Part shown: piece after piece, positions 26,992 through 39,100 of the stretch | How the letters are laid out: each line of letters opens with the position of its first letter | How positions within the stretch are numbered: the first letter of the stretch is position 1 | NCBI RefSeq assembly: GCF_002205845.1 | Contig: NZ_NISI01000007.1 | Coordinates: 1-64,000, forward strand | Direction: 5' to 3' | Length of the DNA stretch: 64,000 nt | DNA from: Roseateles puraquae | GTDB lineage: Bacteria > Pseudomonadota > Gammaproteobacteria > Burkholderiales > Burkholderiaceae_C | Notes under the pieces: model-generated | Database searches by the model: none | The model's input: only the letters and a program-made list of their open reading frames with translations | What the model was told of the DNA's origin: nothing | Position numbers and translations under genes: made by a program

Positions 26992-27746
26992 GGTGCCCAG
27001 GCCGCGTCGCGTGCGGCGCGCTCCTGGGCCGCGTCCAGGGCGAGGCCCGCAATGCGCTGGTCGATCGCGTCCAGCACCGCGGCCGGCAGGTCGGCGCTGG
27101 CCAGCCGCAAGCGATCAGCCGGCACGGAAGCGGCTGCAGCCGCCGGCGCCGTCAGCACGACGACTTGCCACTGGCCCGCCGCACGGCAGGCCAGCCCCCG
27201 GCCGGCAGGGGCCGCAAAGCTGCGGCAAAACTCGCCGCTGCGGTCGCGAAAGCTCAGCAGCAGCCGCGTGCCGTCGGGGCGCATCTCGCCCGACAGTCCA
27301 TGCTCCAGCGCTTCGGCCAGCGCACCGCGGGCCACCAGGTGGCCATCGGCCTGGGCCTGCACGGTGCCGCCCGAGGTGCCGGGGGCCCATTGCGGCAGCA
27401 GCACCGCCGCCATCGCCACGGTGGCGGCCAGGCCACCCCAGGCCGCCCACTGCCAGGTGGGCCGCGAGCGCGAAGCGCGCCGGCTGCTCAGCGAGACCAC
27501 ACGGGCGCTCCCGGCCGGCGCGGCCAGAGGCTCGCCGCGGGCCGCGGCCGCCAGCGTGTCCGGCACCGGCTCGGCAAGCTCGGCGGCGAAGGCCTGGCGC
27601 AGTTGATCGTTGAGGGCGCGCAGCCGGGCGGCGCGGGCGGCCAAGGTGGCGTCCTGTGCCACGGCCTCGGCCACGCGGGCGGCCTCGGCCGGCGGCAGCT
27701 CGCCATCGACCCAGGCCATCAGGGTTTCGTCGGTCACGCCGAGCAT
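26988..27746 (-). CDS. Anti-sigma factor (membrane-anchored)
   Basis: 252 residues. The N-terminal ~60 (LMAWVDGELPPAEAARVAEA) resembles the zinc-less anti-sigma domain of RsiW/ChrR-like or NepR-type regulators that begin with TDE-LMAWVDGEL. A single membrane segment at ~105-122 (WGGLAATVAMAAVLLPQW) is followed by a ~130-residue periplasmic domain. It overlaps the sigma gene by 13 bases, the classic arrangement for an anti-sigma factor that holds its partner at the membrane. Confidence 0.82.
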   Translation of the reverse strand: MLGVTDETLMAWVDGELPPAEAARVAEAVAQDATLAARAARLRALNDQLRQAFAAELAEPVPDTLAAAARGEPLAAPAGSARVVSLSSRRASRSRPTWQWAAWGGLAATVAMAAVLLPQWAPGTSGGTVQAQADGHLVARGALAEALEHGLSGEMRPDGTRLLLSFRDRSGEFCRSFAAPAGRGLACRAAGQWQVVVLTAPAAAAASVPADRLRLASADLPAAVLDAIDQRIAGLALDAAQERAARDAAWAP

Positions 27747-28252
27747 GGCGGGTTCTCCTCGGGCGCCAGCAGCGCCTGCAGTTGGTCGCGCGCCCGGGCC
27801 AGGCGGCTGGTCAGGGTGCCGATGGGCACGCCCAGCACCTGAGCGGCCTCCTTGTAAGACAGCCCCTCGATCAGCACGAGGGCCACGGCCGCCCGCTGGT
27901 CGTCGTTCAGCCGGGCCACGGCCTGGCGGACGGCGAGCGCGTCCAGCGGCGAACTCTCCGGTGCCGCAGCGGCCTGCACGTCGGCCCCGTCCACCAGCAC
28001 CTGGGCCTGGCGCTGCCGGGCACGGATTTCATCGATCCAGGCGTTTTGCATGATGCGAAAGACCCAGCTGTCCAGCCGGGTGTCCGGCGTCCAGCGGGCC
28101 TGGTGCTGCCAGGCGCGTTCCAGGGCGAGCTGCACCAGGTCGTCCGCGTCCTGCGGATGACCCGTCAACAGCCGTCCGAAGCGGCGCAGGCGCGGCACCA
28201 GGGCCGCCAGCTCGGACCCGAAAGAGGCGGGGGAAGCTGGATGGGAGTTCAT
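27734..28252 (-). CDS. ECF RNA polymerase sigma factor
   Basis: 172 residues from ATG 28252 (a TTG at 28267 is the other choice). Region 2 contains GHPQDADDLVQLALERAW and SWVFRIMQNAWIDEIRARQR; region 4 has VLIEGLSYKEAAQVLGVPIG-type helix-turn-helix. No region 3 and no extra C-terminal domain. First gene of the operon sigma, anti-sigma, microprotein, S8 protease, divergent from the two-partner secretion operon. A motif shared with the DUF5666 promoter lies directly upstream, suggesting autoregulation. Confidence 0.93.
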   Translation of the reverse strand: MNSHPASPASFGSELAALVPRLRRFGRLLTGHPQDADDLVQLALERAWQHQARWTPDTRLDSWVFRIMQNAWIDEIRARQRQAQVLVDGADVQAAAAPESSPLDALAVRQAVARLNDDQRAAVALVLIEGLSYKEAAQVLGVPIGTLTSRLARARDQLQALLAPEENPPCSA

Positions 28253-28262
28253 GACATGCCCC

Positions 28263-28291
28263 GACAACGCTCGGCGCGCCGGTTTTCTTCC
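28263..28291 (-). promoter_or_regulatory. Candidate ECF-sigma autoregulatory promoter
   Basis: On the minus strand GGAAGAAAACC is followed after 11 bases by CGTTGTC, with GCGCGCCG in between, almost the same as at 25330-25359. The -10-like block ends only ten bases before ATG 28252, so a transcript from here would be nearly leaderless; that weakens the call. Confidence 0.4.
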
Positions 28292-28410
28292 GTCGCAGAT
28301 AGGCCCGCCAGTGTGCCGCCTCCATTCGCGGGGGGCGCGGAACTCAAACCCGCCCGGCGTGACTCACCCCGCGTGCGACCGCCAGGTCGACGGCCGCCCG
28401 TGCCGAGCCC

Positions 28411-30156
28411 TTGACCTGCCTCTTGCCTGCCTTGCTTCCCGCCTTGCTTCCCGCCCCCCGACATCGCCGCCCGCTCTCCTGCCTGCCGCTGCTGGCCGGC
28501 CTGCTGCTGCCGTCGGTGGTGGGGGCCACCACACCCGCGGTGGTGCCGACCCCGGCCGAACTCGCCCGCCCGCCCGAGGCCGCCCGCGCCGGTGAGCTGC
28601 CGCCCGAGCGCCCGCAACCGGCGCGCGAGCTGGGCAAGCCCGAGGACGACCTGCGCCTGGACGTGGCCGCCTACACCGTGGCGCCCGATGCGCCCGCCGC
28701 CTTGCGCGCGGCGCTGCCGCGGCTCACCGCCGCCTTCACCGGCCCCGGGCGCGGTTTCGAGGACCTGGTGAACGCCGCCAACGAGGTCACCCGCTTCCTG
28801 CAGCGCGACCTGGGCTACTACCTCGGCTATGCCTACATCCCCGAGCAGGTGTTCGACGGCCGCAGCGTGCGCATCGCGGTGCTGGAGGGGCGCCTGGACC
28901 GGGTCGAGCTGAACTGGACGGAGGGCCTGCCCATCGAGCGCGAGGTAGTGGAGGCCTATCTGGCCCGGCTGCGGCCCGGCGAGGTGCTGACCGTCGACGC
29001 GGTCGAGCGCACGGTCTTTCTGATCAACGACCTGCGCGGCATCACCACGCGCGCCGAGGTCAAGGCCGGCGCCACGCCCGGCACGGCGACCCTGGTCTTC
29101 ACGCCGCGCGCCGAGAACCGTACCAGCGGCAGCCTCGATGCCGACCTCAATGGCTCGCGCTACATCGGCGGCCAGCGCCTGGGCGGCCAGGTGGTCGTGG
29201 CCAGCCCCCTGGGCCGGGGCGACGGGTTGTCGGCCTCGCTGCTCAGCGCCACCACGGCCGGCTTGCAGTTCGCGCTGCTCGGCTACACGCGGCCCCTGGG
29301 CGCAGACGGCTTCAAGGCGGGCTTGTCGCTGTCGCTGGTGCGCTACCAGCTCGACAAGCAGGACTTCCCGTTGGGCCTGGACGGAGACAGCCGCACGCTC
29401 AATGTCTTTGCGCTCTACCCCTGGGTGCGCTCGCGCAACCTCAACCTCTTCGTGCTCGGCGCGGTCGATGCCAAGCGCTATGTCGACCGGGTCGCGGCGC
29501 TGTCGACGACCAAGCGGGTGGACGACCTGACGCTCGGACTGAGCGGTGACTTTCGCGACAGCCTGTTCACCGGCAGCGTCAACACGTTCGAGTTCAACCT
29601 GATGCAGGGGCAGCGACGCTTCCCGGCGGGCGTGCCGGCGGGCAATGACGATGACGCGCGCTTCACCAAGCTGGCCTTCAGCGTGTCGCGGCTGCAGAAC
29701 CTCGTCAGCAACCGCCTGCTGGCCTACCTGACCTTGCGCGGGCAGTGGAGCGGGCACAACCTCGACTCCACCGAGCAGTTTCGCGCCGGTGGCCCCAATG
29801 GCGTGCGGGCCTTTGCGCCCGGCGAGGGCACCGGCGACAACGGCCTGGTGGGCAGCCTTGAGCTGCGCTGGCTGCCGCCGGCCCGCCTGTTCGGCCGCTG
29901 GGCCAACGAACTGGTGCTCGCCGCCTTCTACGACGCCGCCGCTTTGCAGTACCGGCACGACCCGACGCGGGTAGAGCGTGACCCGGGCTACGTCAACCAC
30001 GCCCGCTTGGGCGGCGCCGGCGTGTCGCTGGTGTGGGCCCGGCCCAACCAGTGGGCACTGCGGGTGAGCCTGGCCACGCCCACGGCCGGGCAGGCCCGGG
30101 GCGAGGACGGCGCGCGGCGAATGCGCCTGTATGCGCAAGGAAGCTGGAGTTTCTGA
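28411..30156 (+). CDS. TpsB-type outer-membrane transporter (ShlB/FhaC/HecB family)
   Basis: 581 residues with the start placed at TTG 28411; no ATG is available and the true start could be a little downstream. An N-terminal hydrophobic stretch (PLLAGLLLPSVVGA) is the signal sequence. A POTRA region (~85-230) includes YIPEQVFDGRSVRIAVLEGR; the 16-strand barrel follows, with the conserved loop-6 motif GPNGVRAF near residue 465 and a terminal aromatic residue (GSWSF). It translocates its TpsA partner across the outer membrane. The partner gene starts one base after its stop. Confidence 0.9.
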   Translation: MTCLLPALLPALLPAPRHRRPLSCLPLLAGLLLPSVVGATTPAVVPTPAELARPPEAARAGELPPERPQPARELGKPEDDLRLDVAAYTVAPDAPAALRAALPRLTAAFTGPGRGFEDLVNAANEVTRFLQRDLGYYLGYAYIPEQVFDGRSVRIAVLEGRLDRVELNWTEGLPIEREVVEAYLARLRPGEVLTVDAVERTVFLINDLRGITTRAEVKAGATPGTATLVFTPRAENRTSGSLDADLNGSRYIGGQRLGGQVVVASPLGRGDGLSASLLSATTAGLQFALLGYTRPLGADGFKAGLSLSLVRYQLDKQDFPLGLDGDSRTLNVFALYPWVRSRNLNLFVLGAVDAKRYVDRVAALSTTKRVDDLTLGLSGDFRDSLFTGSVNTFEFNLMQGQRRFPAGVPAGNDDDARFTKLAFSVSRLQNLVSNRLLAYLTLRGQWSGHNLDSTEQFRAGGPNGVRAFAPGEGTGDNGLVGSLELRWLPPARLFGRWANELVLAAFYDAAALQYRHDPTRVERDPGYVNHARLGGAGVSLVWARPNQWALRVSLATPTAGQARGEDGARRMRLYAQGSWSF

Positions 30157-30157
30157 C

Positions 30158-33100
30158 GTGGCAAAGCCGCAGCCCCCCTGCATCGGTCGCCGCGCTGCTC
30201 GCGTCGGCCGGCCCGCTGCGCTGGGCCTGGCCCTGAGCCTCGCGCTGGCCTATCCACTCGCGCACGCGCTGCCGCAGGGCGGGCAGGTGGTGCAGGGGCA
30301 GGTATCGCTCAGCCCGGGCCTGATCCAGCAGGGCAGCGACAAGGCCATCGTCAACTGGCAGTCCTTCTCCATCGGGGCCGGCGAATCGCTGCGCGTGCAG
30401 CAGCCGGGGGTGAACTCGGTGCTGCTCAACCGGGTGGTGGGGGGCGACCCGTCGCTCATCCTGGGCCAGCTGCAGGCCAACGGCCGGGTCTTCCTGGTGA
30501 ACCCGCGCGGCATCGTCTTCGGGCGTGGCTCGCAGGTGGACGCGGGCGCCCTGGTGGCCTCCACGCTCGATCTGTCGGACGGCGACTTCCTCGCGGGCGT
30601 CTATCGCTTCTCGGCCGGTGCCGGCGCGGGCGGGCTGCGGGCCGAAGGGCGCCTCAGCGCACCCGCCGGCACCGTGGCGCTGCTGGCGCCCGACCTGGCC
30701 GTCAGCGGCCAGATCACCGCCCGTCGCGTCGGCCTCGCCGCAGCCAGCCAGGTGCAGGTGGACGTCGAGGGCGACGGCCTCGTGCTGTTCAACCTGCGCA
30801 ATGAGGGCCGCGACGTGGCGCTGAAGTTCAGCGGCCAGGTGCTGGCCGAGGGTGGCAGCGTGGAGATGCGCGCCCAGGCGCGCGCGGGCGCCGCGGGTCA
30901 GGTGTTGAACATGGACGGCCTGGTGCAGGCCCGCAGCCTGCGCCAGCAAGGCGGGCGCATCCTCATCGACGGCGGAACGGCAGGCGACACCCTGGTGGCC
31001 GGTCAGATGGACGCCCGGGGCGAGACCGGCGGCCAGGTCACGGTGCTCGGCCAGCGCGTGGCCCTGCTGGATGCCGCGCGTGTCGATGCCAGCGGCCGCA
31101 GCGCAGGCGGCGAGGTGCGCATCGGCGGCGGCGTGCAGGGCCAGGGCACGACGCACAATGCCGAGGACACCGTTGTGACAGCGGGCGCCGAGATCCATGC
31201 CGATGCCACCGCGCAAGGCACCGGCGGCCTTGTGGCCGTCTGGGCCGACCGGCGTACCGACATGCGCGGCCGCATCAGTGCGCGGGGCGGTACGTTGGGT
31301 GGCGATGGCGGCTTCGTGGAGACCTCCGGTCGCGTGAGCCTGAGCCTCACGACGGGGCGGGTGGATGTGGCCGCCCCGCGGGGCCGGGCCGGCCAGTGGC
31401 TGCTCGACCCCTACGACCTCACCATCCAGGACCCAGGCGGCGCCGCCCCGGCGCCGGCGCCCACGCCGCCGTCCCTTTTCGAGTCCACCGCGGCCAGCAG
31501 CGTGCTGGACGTGCGCGCGCTCAACGACGCGCTGGGCACGGGCGCCTCGGTCACCATCAGCACCGGCAGCGCCAGCAGCCCGGGCGGGCAGGACGGCAAC
31601 ATCAAGGTCGACGGCGACATCCGCGCCAACGGGGCCAGCTCGCTCAGCCTGCAGGCGGCCGGCGGCATCAGCTTCACGGCCCTGGGCCAGATCCGCTCGA
31701 CCAGCGGCGCGCTCGCGGTCAACCTCTCGGCCAAGACCAGCGTGGACACCACCGCCGGCAGCATCGACACCCTCGGTGGCTCGCTCACGGTGACGGCGCC
31801 CGCGGGGGCTGCGCTTGGCACCGTGCATGCAGGCGCCGTGACCGTTGACGTGTCTGGCGGCAGCGGCGGCATCACGCTGGGCAGCCTGGATGCCGGCCAG
31901 CTCACGCTCACCGCCGGCGCTGGCTTGACGACGCTGGGCGCCGGCCGCGTGACGGGGCTGAGCGTCACGACGGCCGGTGGGGCCATCACCCAGGGCGCCG
32001 GTGCGCTTGTGGTGAACGGGGCCGCCTCGCTGACGACCGGGGCGGGCAGCGTGACGCTCAGCGATGTGAGCGTGGATGACCGCCTCGACCTCACCACCAG
32101 CACCGGCCCCGTGAGCCTGGGCAAGATCAATGCGCTCGGCGGCTTGAAGTTCCGCAGCACCAGCGGCGCGCTGCAGCAGACCGATGCGCTCACGCTCAGC
32201 GGCGGGGCCGACATCAGCACGGCGGGCTCGGTCAGCCTGGATGCGACCGGCAATGCGCTCGCCGGCCCGCTGGTCATCAGTGCGGGCAGCACCCGCCTGC
32301 GCAGCGAGGCCAGCACGCCGCTCACGCTGGGCCAGACCACTGTCAACGGCACGCTCACCATCACGGCCCCCAACCCCGCGAGCTCGCTGGTGCAGACCGG
32401 GCGCATCTCGGCCAGCGGGGTGACCACGCTGAACGTGGCCGGCGACGTCGTGCTGCCCGACCTCGCCAATGCCTGGGGCAGCGGGCTTGACATCAGCGCG
32501 CGTGCGCTGGACCTGGGCGCTGGCGGCAACTTGACCTTGCAGAGCCTGTCCCTCGCGCAAGACCAGTCGCTGCGCCTGCGCGCCCAGGGCCGGCTCGACC
32601 TGGGCCCGGCCACCCGTCTCGACACCGGCGCGGGCTCGCTGACGCTGGCCAGCGGCGGTGACTTCACGGTGGTCGGTCCGCTGGCAGGGCACGACATCTC
32701 GCTGAGTGCCACCAACCGGCTGACGCTGGACAACGACGTGACCGCGACGGGGCGCCTGGACCTGGCGGCGGGCTCCAGCCTGCTGGCCGGCCTGAGGCAG
32801 ACGGGTGGGCGTCTGAACGTGGCAGGGCAGACGGCGGTGAACACCGGTGCCGGGCTCATCCAGCTGGATGCGGGCAACAACCATTTCGCCGATGCGGTGA
32901 GCCTGCACGGCGGCACGACCCTGCTGAAGTCCGACGCAGCGCTCACGCTCGGCGCCTCGGCCGTGGGCGCGCTCACGGTCACGACCGCGGGCACGCTGAC
33001 GCAAAGCGGCGCGCTCAGCGCCTCGGGGGATGTGGTGCTGAACGCCGGCTCGGCGGCCGTCTCGCTGGCGAACCCGGGCAACGATCTGCGCGGCGACATC

Positions 33101-36100
33101 ACGGTCTCCGGCGCCGGCGTGAGCCTGGCCACGCAGGGCGACCTGCGCCTGGTGTCGCTGTCGCAGGGCGGGCAGCCGCAAGCCCTGTCGCTGGATGCCG
33201 GCGGGGAACTCTTCCTGCCAGCCGCGCTGACCTCGTTCGACACCGGCACCGCCGCGCTGTTGCTCGCCAGCCGGGGCACGGCGTTCACCACGCCGGGTCC
33301 GCTGCGGGGCGGCGACGTCACGCTCATCGGCCGTTCGGTGGTGCTGGCTCATGACATCGCGGCGAGCCAGGCGCTCGTGGTGCAGGCCACGGCCGGCGAC
33401 GTGGTGCAGCAGCAAGGCCACCTGGCGTTGACCGGCACCGTCAACAGCCGCTTCACCTCGGGCAGCGGCGACATCGACCTGCGCCAGGCGGGCAACACCC
33501 TGCGCGGGCCGGTCGACCTGGCTGGCCGCCAGGTGCAGCTGCTGGCCGATGGCGACCTGACGCTGGGCCGGGTCGACGCCACTGGCGCGCTGCAGGTGCG
33601 CAGCACCACGGGCAAGCTGCTGCAGACCGCACAGGGCGTGTCGGTGGCCGATGCGGCCACCTTGCAGGCCGCGGGGGCGATCACACTCGATGCCGCCACC
33701 AACGATTGGAACGGGCCGGTGAACCTGACCGGCGGCGCGGCCCACCTGCAGGGGCAGGGCGCCGTGGTGCTGGACGATGTCGGTGTCAGTGCCTTGTGGC
33801 TGAAGGCCGGGGGCAACGTGAGCCAGCGCCAGGCCATCGGCATGACGGGCGCCTTGATCGTGGATGCCGGCGCCGCCGACATCGACCTGACCGCCGCGGC
33901 GAACCAGCTCAGTGGCGTGGTGAGCCTGACGGGGCGCACGGCCCGGCTGCACACGCAGGGCGCGTTGTCGCTCGGCCAGGTCATGCTCAGTGGCGACCTC
34001 AGCGCCAGCAGCACCGGCCTGCTCAAGCAGACGTCTGGGCCCTGGACGATTGCCGGCAAGGCGGGTTTTGATGCGGGCACCGCCGCCATCGAGCTCGAGG
34101 ACCCCGGCAACAGCTGGGGCGGCGCGGTGTCGCTCAAGGGCGGCACGGCCAAGCTCGCGGGTGGCGCGGTCACGCTGGGCACCGTGGATGTCAGCTCGCT
34201 GGAGCTCAAGGCGCAGGGCGACATCGGCCAAGACACGACCTCGGTGAAGGTGACCGGCCGGTTCGCCGTGGATGCGGGTGCCGCCGATGTCGACCTGCGC
34301 GACCCCGACAACCAGCTCGGCGGCGCCGTTGCGCTCAAGGGTCGAGACATCAAGCTCTTCACGCAGGGGGCACTGACGCTCGACACGCTGGACACCCGCG
34401 CACTGGAAGTGGCCGCCGGCACATCGGTGAAGCTGGGGCAGGGCACGGTCAGCGGCACCCTGCGCGCCACCAGCGGCAACGGCGACATCACGCAGGCCGA
34501 CGACCTGCACGTGACCGGCGCCACCACGCTGAACGCCGGCAGCCGCGACATCGTGCTGGCCGACACGGGCAATGAGTTCGGCGGCCCGCTGAGCCTCAGC
34601 GGCCGCGCGGTGACGATCTTCAATCGGCCCGACCTGAGCTTCGGTGCTGTCACCTTCAGCAGCCTGGACGCCACCAGCCAAGGCGCCATCTCGCTGGGCA
34701 CCGGCAGCCTCAGCGGCAATCTCACCGCGCGCGCCCTGGGGGGCGCGATCACCCAGGTGGCGGGCGGCCTGGTGGTGAACGGCACGGCGACCCTGCAGGC
34801 CAGCACCGGCATGAGCCTGAACGAGCCGGGCAACCAGTGGCGAGGCACGCTCAACCTGCAGGGCGGCAGCACCAGCCTGACCAGCCTGGCGAGCGACACG
34901 GCGCTGCGACTGGGCAACGTGAACACCGGTGCGCTCGCGCTGACGGCCAACGGTGCCATCACGCAGACCCTGCCCCTGACCGTCCGCGGCACGGGCAGCG
35001 TGAATGCCGGCTCGTCTCTCATCACGCTGGACACCTCCGGCAACCTGTTCTCCGGCGCGCTCAGCCTGACCGGCGGCGCGGTGCAACTCACCAGCGGCAG
35101 CGCCCTCAGCCTCGCCAACCTGCAAGTGGCCTCCCTGACGGTGCAGTCCAGCGGCGGCTTGCAGCTCGGCCGTGGCGCCGTCACGGGCAACCTGGTGGCG
35201 GTGAGCAACGGCGCCACGCTGTCTCAGGCCAGTGGCGGACTCACGGTCGGCGGTGCGGCCTCGCTCAATGCCGGCGGTGGCGCGCTGCAGCTGGCGGCGT
35301 CGGGCAACAACTTCGTCGGCCCCGTGTCGCTGTCGGCGGGCGATGCAACCCTGGCCAGTGCCGGCCTGCTGCGCCTGGCCAGCTTCAATGCCCGCAACCT
35401 GACGCTGGTTGCCGGGGGCGACCTGGTGCTGGGCAGCGGTGCCGTGGCGGGCGACCTCAGCGCCACCACGCGCGGCACACGCATCTCACAGACCCAGCCG
35501 TTCACCGTGCAGGGCACGGCCCGCTTCGTGGCCGACACCAACCTCGTCGACCTGGCGCTCGACAACCCCGGCAACGAGTGGCTCGGCCCGATCGAGATGA
35601 CGGGCATCAACGGCGGGCGCTTCATCAGCGCCAACCTCGCCACGGCGGGTGACCTGAGCTTCAAGGGCGATGTGCAGACGCTCACGCTGAGCAGCGGCGG
35701 CCGGCTCACGCTCGGGGGTGGCCAGAACCAGACGCTGACCGCCGCGGCGCGTTCCGGCATCGTGCAGACCGGCGCGCTCAGCGTCAGCGGCGAGACCACG
35801 CTGATCGCGCGCGGCGGCACGGGCATGGCGGTCGACCTGGGCCAGGCCGGCAACGATCTCAACGGGGTGACCCTGGCGGCCGACGCGGGCGGCAGCCTCG
35901 GCCGTGTGCAGTTGCGCGAGGCCGACGCGGGCCGCCGCGATGGCCTGCGGGTGACGGGCGATGCCGCCACCTTGGAGGTCACGTCGGCGGGCGCACTCGC
36001 CTTCGGCGGGGGGCGCTACACCAGCCTCACGGCCGACACCTCGGCCGCCGGTGCCGCCATCACGCAGTCGGCGGCGCTGGCCGTGAGCGGCACGGCGCGC

Positions 36101-39100
36101 TTCAAGGCCGGTGCTGGCAACCTCACCCTGACCCGCCCGGACAACCAACTGCCCACGGTGGCGGTGGACAGCGCGGCCACGGCCAGTCTGGTGAGCCAAG
36201 GCGATTTCGCGGTCGAAGCCGGCGCGGTGAGCACCCAGCTGGCCCTCGGCGGGCCGGGTGCGATCTCGCTGGTTGGCAACTTCAGCGGCAGCGGCGAGCT
36301 GCTGATGAACGGCAGCGGCGCCCTGACCCTGGACCGCGCCCACGCCTACAGCGGCGGCACGCGCATCGACAGCGGCCGCCTGGTGCTGCAGGGCCCCGCC
36401 GCCCAGGCCGGCACGGGGGCCGTGCGGCTGGGCGCCAACGGCCAGCTGGACCTGCGCGACGGCGCCACGCTGGCCAACGGCCTGGTGGTGCAGGGCGGCC
36501 GCATCACCAGCAGCGCGGGCGCCGGCACGCTGGCGGGGCCGGTCACGCTGCAGGCCGACGCCCTGTTCCAGCCGGGGGGCGGTGGGCTCACCGTGAGCGG
36601 CTCGCTGGCCGACGGCGGCGCCGGCTTCGGCCTGCGCCTGTCCGGCGGTGGCAGCTTGGTGCTCGCGGGCGTCAACCGCTACAGCGGCGCCACGGACATC
36701 GCCGCGGGCACCCTGCGGGCCGGCGTGTCGGGCGCGCTGCCGGACACCAGCGCGGTGCAGGTCGCCGCGGGGGCCACGCTGGCGCTGGGCGCTGATCAGG
36801 CCGCTGGCAGCCTGGCGGGCGCCGGCCAGGTGGCCCTCGGCAGCTTCAATCTGGCCGCCGGGGCGGACGGCCGTGACAGCCATTTCAGCGGCAGCCTCGC
36901 CGGCGCGGGCGGGTTCAGCAAGCGCGGCGCCGGTCGCCTCACGCTGGACGGCAACAACCTGCACAGCGGCGCCACCCACGTCGAGGCGGGTGAGTTGGTG
37001 CTGGCCAGCAGCACGGCCTTGAACGAGGCGACGGCCGTGATGGTCGACGCCGGTGCGCGACTGACCGTGCAGCAGCCCAGCCGCCTGGGCGCCCTGGCCG
37101 GGGCGGGCACGGTCGACGTGCAGGCGGCGCAACTGGCCGTGGGCGCCAACGGCGACAGCACACGTTGGGCCGGCAGCCTCATCGGCAGCGGGGCCTTGAT
37201 CAAGCTCGGCACGGGCCGCTTCACGCTGGCGGGCAGCAACAGCTTCAGCGGCGGCCTGCAGGTGCAGGCCGGCGTGCTGGCCCTGGAGGGCGCGGGCCTG
37301 CGTCCGCTGGCTGCCGCGTCGACCGCACCAGGCCCTGTGCTGCCCGCCGGCAGTGCCGTCAGCGTGGCCGCCGGGGCCACGCTCGCCCTGCTGGCCGACG
37401 CCGGCTTCGACACCCTGACCGGTGCCGGTGAGGTGCAGCTCGGCAGCAGCACGCTCACGCTGGGCGGGGCCGGCGGCACGAGCCGCTTCGACGGCAGCTT
37501 CAACGGCACCGGTAACCTGACCAAAGCCGGTGCCGGCAGCCTGACGCTGGGGGGCCGCAGCCGCCACACCGGCACCACCCGCGTGGCCGAGGGCGAGCTG
37601 GTGCTGTCGGCCGACCAGGCGCTGGGCGGCGCCAGTGCGCTGGTCATCGACGCGCCGGGCCGCGTGCAGGTGCAGGCGGCGCAGACCGTGGCCTCGCTGG
37701 CGGGCAGTGGCCGACTGCAGCTGGCGGCCGACCTGGCGACCGGCGCCGACGGCAGTGACAGCCGCTTCGACGGCCTGATCAGCGGCAGCGGCGGGTTGGT
37801 CAAGCAGGGGGCCGGCATGCTGACCCTGACCGCCGCCAACACCTACGGCGGCGCCAGCCGCATCGAGGCCGGCGCGGTGCGCCTCAGCGGCCAGGGCCTG
37901 CTGGGCCGTGGTGACCTGCAGAACGACGGCCAGCTGCTGCTCGCGCGCAGCGAGGCGCTGACGCTCGACCAGGCCGTCAGCGGTCGCGGCAGCCTCGTCA
38001 TCCAGCAGGGCGATGTGACGCTGGCCAGTGCCGGCAACCGCTACAGCGGCGCGACCCAGGTGCAGGGCGGGCGGCTGCTCACGACCACGGCCGATCGCCT
38101 GCCTGACGGCAGCGCGGTGCAGGTGGCCGCCGGCGCGCAGCTCGACCTGGGCGGCAGCGACACCGTCGCCTCGCTGCAGGCTGCCGGCAGCGTGCGCCTC
38201 GCGGGCAGCCTCACCACCACCGGCGAGCAGGTCTACACCGGCAGCCTCACGCTGGCCAACCCCGGCGGCCTCACCCTGGCCGGCAGCCTCATCGATGCCA
38301 GCCGCAGCAGCAATCAGTTCGGCAGCGCGCCGCTGGGGCTGCAGGGCGGCGAGGTGCAGATCAAGGCGCCGGGCACGCTGGTGCTGGGCGAGGTGTCGCT
38401 GGCGCGTGGCGGGCGCATCGAGGCGGAGCGGCTGTCGCTGGACGGGCGCTTGCAGCTCAGCGGCGGCAGCCTCGGCCTGGTGGCCACGGCCTCGCCCGAC
38501 GAGGCCAAGGCGACGCTCTACGGCACGGCACAGGTGCCCGTGGCCGGCCAGCCGCTGGCCCTGGCCGAGGCCACCGTGCAGCAAGGCGCGGCCGGCGTCA
38601 TCACGTTGGCCGAGGGCGCCCAACTGCAGGTCACGGCCAGCGGCGGCGGCTCGGTGCTGCTCACGCGCGAAGCCAACAGCTTCAAGGGCGAACTCGCCGT
38701 GCTCAGCGGCGCCGCCTACAACACCGCCTGGCAGCCCCATGCCCGCGGCACGCAGGCCATCCAGTCGCAGGTGCGTGTGGCGGGTCAGCAGGTGCTGGTG
38801 GGCGGCAGCGGCATCGAGGCCGATCTGATCCACCTGCGGGCCGACCAGCTCGCCACGGCCGGCACCGCAGCCTTGGTGGCGCGGCTGCCCTATGACGAGA
38901 TCGGCCTGGGCCGCGCGCTGTCGGCGCCTGGCCTGACGCTGGAACTGGCCCCGGGCGCCTTCGGGGTGCCTGGCAGCTTTGGCACCATCAACGGCCAGGC
39001 CATCCAGGTGGCGGTGGGCAGCACCGAGACCGGCGCACGCACCACCGGCCCGAATGCCGGTTACGTGACCGTGCTGCCCAAGGCCGGTGCCCAGGGGGCG

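Noticed and set aside
28329..28361. A third ECF-type promoter (GGAACTCAAACC then CGTGAC) before tpsB
   Set aside because: The blocks resemble the two reported sites, but the spacing is several bases shorter and the -10-like block differs, so I do not claim it.
29993..35125. A 1710-codon open frame antisense to tpsB/tpsA
   Set aside because: It mirrors the repeat structure of tpsA on the other strand and its translation is low-complexity Gln/Ala/Gly/Arg sequence without domains. Long antisense frames are expected opposite GC-rich repeat genes.
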